From Trueperaceae bacterium (GTDB lineage Bacteria; Deinococcota; Deinococci; Deinococcales; Trueperaceae), in assembly GCA_007122815.1 (NCBI GenBank), contig SKSV01000006.1:1-15822 (forward strand): a stretch of 15,822 bases of DNA. The letters run 5' to 3'. The notes under the pieces are model-generated. The model saw only the letters and a list, made by a program, of their open reading frames with translations. It had not been told where the DNA came from and made no database searches. This document shows positions 5,280 through 12,196 of the stretch, in pieces. The translations under genes and the position numbers were made by a program. Within the stretch, counting starts at the first letter, position 1; each line of letters opens with the position of its first letter.

Positions 5280-7697
5280 ATGTCGAGCGCGAGGGAACCG
5301 AGAGCACCTTCTCAGCTACCCATGGTGCTGCTCCTGGGCGTAGCTTGCCAGGTGGGGCAGGTGGTGTACCTGCGCGAGCTCCTCATGGTGTTCCACGGCA
5401 ACGAGTTGTCGCTGGGCGTGATCCTCGCGGCGTGGATGATCTGGACGGGCATCGGCAGCCGTCTCGGAGCGGTCGTGCTGAACCGCTACCCTCACCCCCT
5501 GCGGCTGCTCCGAGCGGACGCGGCAGTGCTGACGCTCCTCATGCCGGCGACGGTCCTGGCGATCAGAGTTCTCCCTGGGGTCTTCCAAGCCCCGCCGGGA
5601 GCTCTCCCTTCACTAGCCGAGATGGCGCTTTCTAGCCTGCTCGTGATGGCGCCCTCCACCTCGTTGCTCGGCGCGCAGTTCGTGCTGCTGGCGCGGATCT
5701 GGCGCGAGCGGGAAGGCACGCTGGATGCCTCAGGTGCGGCCAAGACCTACGTCGGAGAGGCCTGGGGGAACGTGCTTGGCGGGTTGCTGTTCACCCTCCT
5801 GCTGGTGCATTACCTGGACGCCTTCCAGCTGACGCTCCTCGTCACGGGAGCGATGCTGGTGGCGCTGGCCGCGCGGCGAGTCAGCCGGCTCGTCATCGCG
5901 GCCGCCGCCATCGTGCTCATGGCCATGGCACCGCTGCTCGACTCCTGGTCGTCCGAGCTGTTGTGGAGCCTGCGGGCGCGCGAACACCAACTCGTCGCCA
6001 GCCATCAGTCGCGCTACGGCACCGTCTCGGTGCTGCGTCACGAGGACCAGTACAGCTTCTTCCAGAGCGGGCACCTGGTGTTCTCGACCGGCGGCGCGAC
6101 CGACACCGCCGTTGCGCTCGAGGAGCAGGAGGGCGTGAGGTTAGCGCACGTCGCGATGACTCAGCATCCGGATCCCCAGCGGGTGCTGCTCATCGGGGGA
6201 GGGCTTCGTGGCACGCTGCGAGAGATCCTGCTGCATCCCGTCACCAGCGTCGATTACGTCGAGCTGGACCCGGTCTTGATCGAGGCTGCGCGGCCGCACC
6301 TCCCGCCCGGAACGCGCTCTGCCCTGGCCGACAGCAGGGTCCGGCTGATCCACGCGGACGGTCGCCTCTTCGTCAAGGGCGGCGCACGGAGCTACGACCT
6401 GGTGATCGTCGACGTTCCTGATCCGACTACGGCGGTGCTGAACCGCCACTACACGCAGGAGTTCTTCGCCGAGGCGAGGGCCCTCCTCGAACCGGACGGT
6501 GTCCTGGCGATCGGCGCGATCTCCACGCCCGACCTGCGCGGCTCGGCCATCGCCAACCGCAACTCAACGCTCTACCACACGCTGCGAACGGTCTTCCTCG
6601 AGGTGCTACCGGTCGGGGAGCGCTACCTCTACTTCTTCGCCTCGAACGCGCCTGGTTTGGTGACGGCCGACGTCCCCACCCTGATGGCGCGCTTCAGCGA
6701 GCGCGGGGTGGAGAGCGAGGGCTTCGCGGCCGGCCACCTCGCGCTCGTCTTCGATGAGGGCCCGCTGAGGCGCGTCAACTGGGTGCTGCGCAACCACGGC
6801 CGGAGCGTGAGCGCGCACCTGGAGCCGCCGCCGGCCAGCCCCTTGAGACCAGGCACGCTCGCGGAGCAGCGGAGCGCCGAGCCTGGCCTTCCGAACGTGC
6901 ACGAACGCTTCTTCGTGAACTCGGACCTGCGTCCCGTCGGTTACTACCACACGCTCATGTTCTGGAGCGTGCTCAGCGGTGCAGGTGACGCGGTCGCCTT
7001 GCGCTGGATCGCGCGAGTGCAGTGGTGGTGGGTGTTCCCGCCGGTGGCGCTGCTGATCGCGGTGGCGGCCTTGCTGCGCGCCGCTCGGGTGACGCGCGCG
7101 CGGAGCGCGCCCCGTTTCGCGGTCATGCTCGCCGTGTTCACCACCGGCCTGTCCACCATGACGATGCAGATCGCCCTGCTCTTCGCCTTCCAGAGCGTCT
7201 ACGGCTTCGTGTACGAGATGGTGGGGCTGATCGTGGCCCTCTTCATGGCGGGTCTGGCTTTGGGCGCCATGCTCACGCAGCGCTTCGTGCCCGACAAGAG
7301 CGACAGGCGCGTGCTCGCTCTCGTGCAAGCGACCGTGGCCGTCTTCGCGCTGGCCATCGGCGTCGCGTTGCCCGAAGCAGCGGGTCTCGGGTCCGCGGCC
7401 GGGGTGTTCGCGTCTTTCGCGCTCTTCACCTTCTTCGCGGGCGTACTGAACGGTGCGGACTTCCCGCTCGCAGCCGCCTGCTACCTGGCGCTCGACCGGC
7501 GCCCGGAGCGCTCGGCCGCCACGGTGTACGCGGTAGAATTGTTGGGAGCATGCAGCGGCGCGGCGATCGCCAGCGTGGTGGTAGCACCCGTGCTGGGGAT
7601 CGTGGCCTGCGCTCTCCTCGCCGCGGTCGCCAACGCGACGGCGTTCGTGGCGCTCGCTCTGACTGGCCTCGGGTTGGAGGACGATGCCCGAACGTGA
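5280..7697 (+). CDS. Membrane-embedded spermidine synthase homologue (fused multi-TM protein)
   Basis: The 805-residue protein has three parts. Residues about 14-220 hold roughly six hydrophobic segments. Residues about 240-500 form a soluble Rossmann domain of the spermidine-synthase (SpeE) type: RYGTVSVL, LLIGGGLRGTLREIL (305-317), DYVELDP (325-331), HADGR, VIVDVPDPTT (375-384) and RHYTQEFF. Residues about 583-798 hold roughly six more hydrophobic segments. SpeE proteins transfer the aminopropyl group of decarboxylated SAM to putrescine. Here the Asp of the SpeE GGGDGG loop is Leu309, while the acidic VELDP and Asp378/Asp381 remain, so the nucleotide and acceptor may differ. It could be a membrane-anchored aminopropyl- or methyltransferase-like enzyme, or a transporter with a binding domain. 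Its last 14 bases overlap the AmrS-type radical SAM gene, so the two are probably translated together. The family is clear, the reaction is not. Confidence 0.82.
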   Translation: MSSAREPRAPSQLPMVLLLGVACQVGQVVYLRELLMVFHGNELSLGVILAAWMIWTGIGSRLGAVVLNRYPHPLRLLRADAAVLTLLMPATVLAIRVLPGVFQAPPGALPSLAEMALSSLLVMAPSTSLLGAQFVLLARIWREREGTLDASGAAKTYVGEAWGNVLGGLLFTLLLVHYLDAFQLTLLVTGAMLVALAARRVSRLVIAAAAIVLMAMAPLLDSWSSELLWSLRAREHQLVASHQSRYGTVSVLRHEDQYSFFQSGHLVFSTGGATDTAVALEEQEGVRLAHVAMTQHPDPQRVLLIGGGLRGTLREILLHPVTSVDYVELDPVLIEAARPHLPPGTRSALADSRVRLIHADGRLFVKGGARSYDLVIVDVPDPTTAVLNRHYTQEFFAEARALLEPDGVLAIGAISTPDLRGSAIANRNSTLYHTLRTVFLEVLPVGERYLYFFASNAPGLVTADVPTLMARFSERGVESEGFAAGHLALVFDEGPLRRVNWVLRNHGRSVSAHLEPPPASPLRPGTLAEQRSAEPGLPNVHERFFVNSDLRPVGYYHTLMFWSVLSGAGDAVALRWIARVQWWWVFPPVALLIAVAALLRAARVTRARSAPRFAVMLAVFTTGLSTMTMQIALLFAFQSVYGFVYEMVGLIVALFMAGLALGAMLTQRFVPDKSDRRVLALVQATVAVFALAIGVALPEAAGLGSAAGVFASFALFTFFAGVLNGADFPLAAACYLALDRRPERSAATVYAVELLGACSGAAIASVVVAPVLGIVACALLAAVANATAFVALALTGLGLEDDART

Positions 7698-8856
7698 CGA
7701 CACGAAGACGATGCAGCGCGCTCCTGGCGTTTCGCGCCGGGCCTTCCTGCGTGCGGCCGCGCTAGGCACCTGTGCGCTCGGACTCGGCGCGTTTCACGGC
7801 GCGACCTCGAACGCGAACGCCCAGGCGGCCCGAAGAGGGCTGGTGGGCCGTCGGCGCTCGGAGTGGTTCGAGCCTGCGGGCGGTACGGACGTCCGCTGCA
7901 CGCTCTGTCCACACGGCTGCGTCATCCCCTCGGGCAGCCGCGGACCGTGCCGCGTGCGCGAGAACGTTGACGGTAACGGGTACACGCTCTCGTACGGGAA
8001 CCCCTGCCTCGTGCAGCTCGACCCTGTCGAGCGCAAACCGTTCTTCCACGTGCTGCCCGGCACGCGCGCGCTCTCGGTGTCGACGGCGGGGTGTCCCATC
8101 GAGTGCAAGTTCTGCGAGGTCTGGGACACCGCGCTCGTGTCTCCCGAGGAGGTCTTCGCCTACGACCTGCCGCCCGAGGAGCTCGTCGAGCACGCCCTGG
8201 AGGCCGGGGCATCGTCGCTGAGCTACGCGTTCGGTGAGCCGGTGGCGTTCTTCGAGTACATGATCGACTCAGCGCGCCTGGCTCGCGAGGCGGGCCTGCG
8301 CAACCTGGTGCACACGAGCGGGTACCTCGCTGAAGAGCCGCTCGAGCTGCTCGTGGATGTGGTGGACGCGGTCAACGTCGACCTGAAGGGCTTCGACGAC
8401 GCCTTCTACCGCGACATGTGCGGCGCCGAACTCGAGCCCGTCCTGCGCGCGCTCTCGCGCATCCACGCGGCCGGTGTCCACCTCGAGATCACGAACCTGG
8501 TGATCCCCACGCTGAACGACGGTTCGGAGCAACTCCGCGAGATGTGCCGCTGGATAGTGCGCGAGCTCGGTCGCGACGTACCGCTCCACTTCGCGCGCTT
8601 CTACCCGCTCTACCAGCTCGCCAACCTCCCCCCGACGCCCGTCTCGACCCTCGACCGCGCGCGTGCGGTAGCGATGGAGGAGGGGCTGCGCTACGTCTAC
8701 GTGGCGCGCGTGACAGGCCACGCGGGCGAGAACACCTTCTGCCCTCACTGCGGCGAGGAGGCGATCTCCAGGATGGGCTTCATGGTCGAGAGGGTCGCCG
8801 TCGAGGAGGGTCGCTGCACGAACTGCGGCGGCGAGATCGCGGGTCGCTGGGTCTGA
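7684..8856 (+). CDS. amrS: AmrS-type (AmmeMemoRadiSam) radical SAM protein with Tat signal
   Basis: The protein has 390 residues. The N-terminus carries a twin-arginine motif, SRRAFLR (17-23), a hydrophobic stretch (24-40) and an ANAQA-like cleavage region near 44-48. The rest follows the AmmeMemoRadiSam radical SAM enzyme: CTLCPHGC (72-79) with Cys89, the radical SAM cluster C137PIEC141KFC144, NVDLKGFDDAFY, LVIPTLND, PPTPVSTLDRARAVAMEEGLRYVYV, and a C-terminal zinc-ribbon-like domain with Cys353, Cys356, Cys378 and Cys381 (NTFCPHCG and CTNCGG). Radical SAM enzymes reductively cleave SAM to a 5'-deoxyadenosyl radical; the substrate of AmrS is not known to me. Some motifs differ from the family as I recall it (SYAFGEP, ARFYPLY). 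The start at ATG 7684 overlaps the previous gene by 14 bases and follows GGAGG; ATG 7711 would still keep the Tat motif. No Memo or AMMECR1 partner gene is in the window. Confidence 0.85.
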   Translation: MPERDDTKTMQRAPGVSRRAFLRAAALGTCALGLGAFHGATSNANAQAARRGLVGRRRSEWFEPAGGTDVRCTLCPHGCVIPSGSRGPCRVRENVDGNGYTLSYGNPCLVQLDPVERKPFFHVLPGTRALSVSTAGCPIECKFCEVWDTALVSPEEVFAYDLPPEELVEHALEAGASSLSYAFGEPVAFFEYMIDSARLAREAGLRNLVHTSGYLAEEPLELLVDVVDAVNVDLKGFDDAFYRDMCGAELEPVLRALSRIHAAGVHLEITNLVIPTLNDGSEQLREMCRWIVRELGRDVPLHFARFYPLYQLANLPPTPVSTLDRARAVAMEEGLRYVYVARVTGHAGENTFCPHCGEEAISRMGFMVERVAVEEGRCTNCGGEIAGRWV

Positions 8857-8882
8857 GCAACTGGTCGTGCGACGGGGCCGAC

Positions 8883-8933
8883 GCGGCCGTTCAGCCGACG
8901 CGGCGGCCGCGGCCGTTCAACCGCCGCGGCGGC
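8883..8933. repeat. Two-copy 25-bp direct repeat in the convergent gene junction
   Basis: Two copies, 8883-8907 and 8909-8933, match at 23 of 25 bases with a period of 26. Both contain GCGGCCGTTCA. The second copy covers the stop codon (8917-8919) and last codons of the minus-strand radical SAM gene, and the first also carries a TGA on that strand. The segment is very GC-rich and could fold (GCCGCGGC), but no T-tract follows, so a classical terminator is not supported. Confidence 0.5.
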
Positions 8934-9957
8934 GGAAGACGTCGCGCTGCATGAGCGAGCGCTCGTCGAGGTTCGTGAGCCCAGCCTCCTCGGCCCAGTC
9001 CATCGCCTCCAGGAACTCCTGGTTGGTTATCGCCCGCGAGATGTCCGGGTACTCGAAGGCGCGGTGCTCGACCCGGTACTGCGCCATGATGTTCACGTAG
9101 GTCGAGGTGGAGAGCTCGTCGGCTACCCAGCGCACGAACTCGCGCGTGCCCGCAACACGGTTCGGCATCACCAGGTGGCGGATCATCAAGCCGCGAACCG
9201 CGACGCCTTGCCTGTCGGTCTCGAGCTCGCCGACCTGGCGATGCATCTCGGCGATGGCACGCTTCGCGATCTCCGGGTAGTCGGCGGCGCCCATGTACGT
9301 CTCGGCCTCGTGCGGGTCCATGAACTTCAGGTCGGGCAGGTAGATGTCGACCACCCCGTCGAGCAGGCGGATGGCCTCCAACGAGTCGTACCCGCCGGTG
9401 TTGTAGACGAGCGGGATGCGCAGGCCCCCCTGCGCCGCGATACGCGTAGCGTTGAGGATGTGCGGCACCAAGTGGGTGGGCGTGACCAGGTTGACGTTGT
9501 GGCACCCTATGCGCTGCACCTCGAGCATCAGCTCGGCCAGCTGCTCGTCGCTGATCTCGTGCCCGCGGCCTTCGTGGGCGATGGGCCAGTTCTGACAGAA
9601 GACGCAGCGCAAGCTGCAGTTCGAGAAGAAGATCGTGCCGGAGCCGAAACGCCCGACGAGCGGCAGTTCCTCCCCGAAGTGGGGATGGGCGGAGTAGACC
9701 ACCACCTGCTCCGGCGAGCGGCAGATGCCGCGCTCGCCCTGCAGGCGGTTCACACCGCACTCGCGCGGGCAGACCCGACAGCTCTCGAAGAGCTCGAATG
9801 CCTGCTCCACGCGCTCGGCGAGTCGCCCCTCTTCCTCCAGTTGGAGGTACGCCGGGGTCCACGACCGCTCTGGCCCGGCCGCGGCCAGACCTGAGGCCGC
9901 GAGGGCGGCGGCGGTCCCCGCCGCCTTGCGGAGGAACGCGCGTCGCGAGCTCACCAT
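8917..9957 (-). CDS. PflX/COG1313-type radical SAM protein with Tat signal
   Basis: This 346-residue protein resembles the uncharacterised pyruvate-formate-lyase-activating-enzyme homologues of the PflX group. The N-terminus MVSSRRAFLRKAAG and the following Ala-rich stretch (about 11-27) form a Tat signal peptide. Then come ESCRVCPRECGVN (Cys60, Cys63, Cys67) with Cys79, and the radical SAM cluster in FSNCSLRCVFCQNW (Cys114, Cys118, Cys121). Family segments follow: NVNLVTPTHLVPHI, YNTGGYDS, VDIYLPDLKFMD and IRHLVMPN. Family knowledge gives SAM cleavage at a [4Fe-4S] cluster; the target is unknown, and pyruvate formate lyase is not implied. It converges on the AmrS-type gene with a 60-base gap, and the two proteins share the same layout: Tat signal, CxxCxxxC...C, then radical SAM. 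The start at ATG 9957 is fixed by the Tat signal. Confidence 0.85.
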   Translation of the reverse strand: MVSSRRAFLRKAAGTAAALAASGLAAAGPERSWTPAYLQLEEEGRLAERVEQAFELFESCRVCPRECGVNRLQGERGICRSPEQVVVYSAHPHFGEELPLVGRFGSGTIFFSNCSLRCVFCQNWPIAHEGRGHEISDEQLAELMLEVQRIGCHNVNLVTPTHLVPHILNATRIAAQGGLRIPLVYNTGGYDSLEAIRLLDGVVDIYLPDLKFMDPHEAETYMGAADYPEIAKRAIAEMHRQVGELETDRQGVAVRGLMIRHLVMPNRVAGTREFVRWVADELSTSTYVNIMAQYRVEHRAFEYPDISRAITNQEFLEAMDWAEEAGLTNLDERSLMQRDVFRRRGG

Positions 9958-9968
9958 CGTTCGATCCC

Positions 9969-9974
9969 AGGATA
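9969..9974 (-). promoter_or_regulatory. Candidate -10 box of the PflX-type gene
   Basis: The minus strand reads TATCCT, 11 bases before the ATG at 9957. I find no good -35 hexamer. A GGGAC...GTCCC partial dyad lies just upstream (about 9980-10002). The rest of the 177-base gap to the nitroreductase gene holds nothing else I can name. Confidence 0.35.
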
Positions 9975-10122
9975 GCAGTAGGGGGACAGGTACAGTCGTC
10001 CCGCAACTTCGATCGAGCGCGAGCGTGGGTCACGCTCGGTTACACTGACGGGCGTCACAGACGGAGCCGGGCAGCGAACCCGACAGCGTGCGACGCCCGG
10101 TCGCCGCTGCCCCACCGTGCCC

Positions 10123-10129
10123 AAGGAGG
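10123..10129 (+). promoter_or_regulatory. Strong ribosome binding site of the nitroreductase gene
   Basis: AAGGAGG ends 5 bases before the ATG at 10135. It decides the start: the longer frame from GTG 10117 would place this perfect Shine-Dalgarno sequence inside the gene. Unlike most starts in this window, this gene has a leader and a canonical ribosome site. A TACACT at 10041-10046 could be its -10 box. Confidence 0.7.
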
Positions 10130-10134
10130 CCGAC

Positions 10135-10701
10135 ATGCAGACTATGGACGCCATTCGCAAGAGATGCAGCCTCAAGACCCACCTGTCGAGCAGACCCGTG
10201 GATGCCGAGGACGTCCAGGCGGTGCTCCACGCCGCCACGTTGGCACCGTCGGCGCGCAACACCCAACCGTGGCGCTTCGTGGTCGTCCAGGGCAAGGAGG
10301 CGGTCGACTCCCTGGTGGACGCCGCTTTCAGCGAGAAGAGCGCGGTCATCCGCGAGGCCCCCGTCATCATCGTCGCTTGCTCCAGGCCCGCCGACGGCGC
10401 GACGGTCGAGGGCCGCGAGTACTACCTGTACGACCTCGGCTCGGCGGTACAGAACCTCCTCCTGGCCGCCACCGACCGGGGGTTGGTGACGCACCTGATC
10501 GCGAGCTTCGACGAGGACGCGCTCAAGCGAGAGCTGCGCATACCTGAAGACGTCAGGGCGGTCGTCGCCACGCCGCTCGCGCATCCCAGCACGGCGTCGT
10601 ACGACGAGGCTGCGGAGGAGCGCCTGAGAGAACGCAGCCGCATGGACGTGAGCGAGTTGACGTTCCACGACGTGTGGGGTAAGCGCATCGGGCACATGTG
10701 A
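10135..10701 (+). CDS. Nitroreductase-family flavoprotein
   Basis: This is a 188-residue protein of the FMN-dependent NAD(P)H oxidoreductase (nitroreductase) fold. Segments matching the family are MDAIRKRCSLKTHL at the FMN-binding start (the usual Ser-x-Arg is SLK here), LAPSARNTQPWRFVVV (the PSxxNxQPW signature), and DLGSAVQNLLLAATDRGLVTHLIASF. Members reduce nitroaromatics, quinones or flavins with NAD(P)H in the cytoplasm; the substrate here is unknown. The ATG at 10135 is chosen for the AAGGAGG before it and for family alignment. The gene stands alone between the divergent PflX-type gene and the decarboxylase 78 bases downstream, with which it may be co-transcribed. Confidence 0.87.
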   Translation: MQTMDAIRKRCSLKTHLSSRPVDAEDVQAVLHAATLAPSARNTQPWRFVVVQGKEAVDSLVDAAFSEKSAVIREAPVIIVACSRPADGATVEGREYYLYDLGSAVQNLLLAATDRGLVTHLIASFDEDALKRELRIPEDVRAVVATPLAHPSTASYDEAAEERLRERSRMDVSELTFHDVWGKRIGHM

Positions 10702-10725
10702 GCGTCGGCGCGCGGGCGGGCTGCC

Positions 10726-10766
10726 GCCAGGGCGCGTAGGTGGGGGAGCAAGGGCCAGGGCGCGTA
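10726..10766 (+). repeat. 13-bp direct repeat upstream of the decarboxylase gene
   Basis: GCCAGGGCGCGTA occurs at 10726-10738 and again at 10754-10766, a 28-base period. The second copy runs into the TACGCT box of the decarboxylase. It may be a regulator site on one face of the helix or a chance product of GC-rich sequence. Confidence 0.35.
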
Positions 10767-10770
10767 CGCT
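10765..10770 (+). promoter_or_regulatory. Candidate -10 box of the decarboxylase gene
   Basis: TACGCT lies 9 bases before the ATG at 10780, the same spacing as TACAGT before the DegV gene. No -35 consensus is visible. It would give a nearly leaderless transcript. Confidence 0.35.
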
Positions 10771-10779
10771 AGGTGTGCG

Positions 10780-12177
10780 ATGAACCACGACGAGCTCCGC
10801 GAATGGTCGAAGCGCGCCGCCGACTGGGCGCACGAGTATCACGCCAACCTCCGCGACCGGCCGGTTCGGCCGCGCGTCGTCCCGGGCGCGACCGCCGCGC
10901 GTTTGCCGACGCATGCCCCCGAGGAGCCCGAACCGCTCGAGCGGATCGTCGCCGACTTCGAGGCGATAGTGCCGGCCGCCATGACGCACTGGCAGCACCC
11001 GCGCTTCTTCGCCTACTTCCCGGCCAACGCTGCTCCCGCCTCGATGCTGGCGGAGCAGTTAGCCAACGCGATCGCCGCGCAGGCGATGCTGTGGCAGACC
11101 TCACCCGCCGCCAGCGAGATGGAGGCGGTGATGGTCGGCTGGTTGCGCGACGCCCTGGGGCTGGCCCCGCACTTCCGCGGCACCATCCACGACACCGCCA
11201 CCACCGCCACGCTCTGCGCGGTGCTGACGATGCGCGAACTGGCGACAGCCCACCAGGGGAACGAGGAGGGGCTACGCGGGCAACCGACGCTGCGGATCTA
11301 CGCCTCCTCGCAGGCTCACAGCTCGATCGACAAGGCGGTGCGCTTGGCGGGCATAGGCCAGGCGAACCTTGTCAAGGTAGCCACCGACGCGCAGGACGCT
11401 CTTGACCCTGAGGCGCTCGAAGCCGCGATCCGCGCCGACCTGGACGCCGGCCACCGACCCGCCGGTGTGGTGCTCTGCACCGGCGGCACCTCCGTCGGCG
11501 CCTGCGATCCGATCGCGGCCTCCGTGGCCGTGGCCAAGTCGCACGGGCTCTACGTGCACCTGGACGCGGCCTGGGCCGGCTCCGCGATGATCTGTCCCGA
11601 GTTCCGAGGGCTGTGGGCCGGTGTCGACGGCGCCGACAGCGTGGTGGTCAACCCCCACAAGTGGCTGGGCGTGCAGTTCGACTGCTCGGTGCAGTTCCTG
11701 GCCGACCCGGTGCCGCAGGTGCGTACGCTAGGGTTGCGGCCGGATTACCTCCGCACGCTCGAGCACCCCAGCGAGGGCGAGGACGCGGTCATCGACTACA
11801 ACGAGTGGACGATCCCTCTCGGACGGCGCTTCCGCGCGCTCAAGCTCTGGTTCACCCTACGCGCGTACGGTCTAGAGGGGCTGCGGCAGCGCATCCGGGA
11901 CCACGTCGCCTGGGCTCGCGAGCTGGCGCAGGAGGTCGCCGCGATCCCGGGTGTCGAGGTCGTCACCCAGCCCGCGCTGTCGCTCTTCACGTTCGCCTCG
12001 AGTGCGGGTGACGAGGCCACCGAGGCGCTGCTGCGCAAGGTCAACGACGACGGCCGCATATACCTCACCCAGACGAGACACCACGGACGCTTCGTTATCC
12101 GGGTCCAGGTGGGCCAGTTCGACTGCACCCGCGACGACGTGATGAGCGTCGCGGAGGTGCTGCGCGAGCTCGCCTGA
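10780..12177 (+). CDS. PLP-dependent group II decarboxylase, aromatic L-amino-acid type
   Basis: The 465-residue protein has the length and segments of aromatic amino-acid decarboxylases. These are THWQHPRFFAYFPANAAPAS (70-89), the cofactor-stacking His180 in SSQAHSS, His260 and Asp262 in VHLDAAWAG, the Schiff-base Lys294 in VVNPHKWLGVQFDCS, and NEWTIPLGRRFRALKLWF. It would decarboxylate an aromatic amino acid (Tyr, Phe, Trp or Dopa) to the amine, and some family members act as aldehyde synthases instead. Substrate cannot be read from the sequence. It acts in the cytoplasm as a dimer by family knowledge. It converges on the Cys/Met PLP enzyme gene with only a 19-base gap, without a visible terminator. 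The ATG at 10780 follows a TAnnnT box by 9 bases and lacks a good Shine-Dalgarno sequence. Confidence 0.88.
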   Translation: MNHDELREWSKRAADWAHEYHANLRDRPVRPRVVPGATAARLPTHAPEEPEPLERIVADFEAIVPAAMTHWQHPRFFAYFPANAAPASMLAEQLANAIAAQAMLWQTSPAASEMEAVMVGWLRDALGLAPHFRGTIHDTATTATLCAVLTMRELATAHQGNEEGLRGQPTLRIYASSQAHSSIDKAVRLAGIGQANLVKVATDAQDALDPEALEAAIRADLDAGHRPAGVVLCTGGTSVGACDPIAASVAVAKSHGLYVHLDAAWAGSAMICPEFRGLWAGVDGADSVVVNPHKWLGVQFDCSVQFLADPVPQVRTLGLRPDYLRTLEHPSEGEDAVIDYNEWTIPLGRRFRALKLWFTLRAYGLEGLRQRIRDHVAWARELAQEVAAIPGVEVVTQPALSLFTFASSAGDEATEALLRKVNDDGRIYLTQTRHHGRFVIRVQVGQFDCTRDDVMSVAEVLRELA

Positions 12178-12196
12178 GCGATCCGCGACCGGGCAC

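Noticed and set aside
6606..7769. 387-residue minus-strand open frame
   Set aside because: It is antisense to the SpeE-like membrane protein and its composition (His, Arg, Glu, Gly-rich, no motif) is that of a GC-rich shadow frame.
8857..8916. Rho-independent terminator between the two radical SAM genes
   Set aside because: GC-rich fold-back sequence is present but no T-run follows on either strand; the repeat explanation fits better.
9064..9894. 276-residue plus-strand open frame
   Set aside because: It is antisense to the PflX-type gene, which has Tat and radical SAM motifs. No domain is seen in the shadow.
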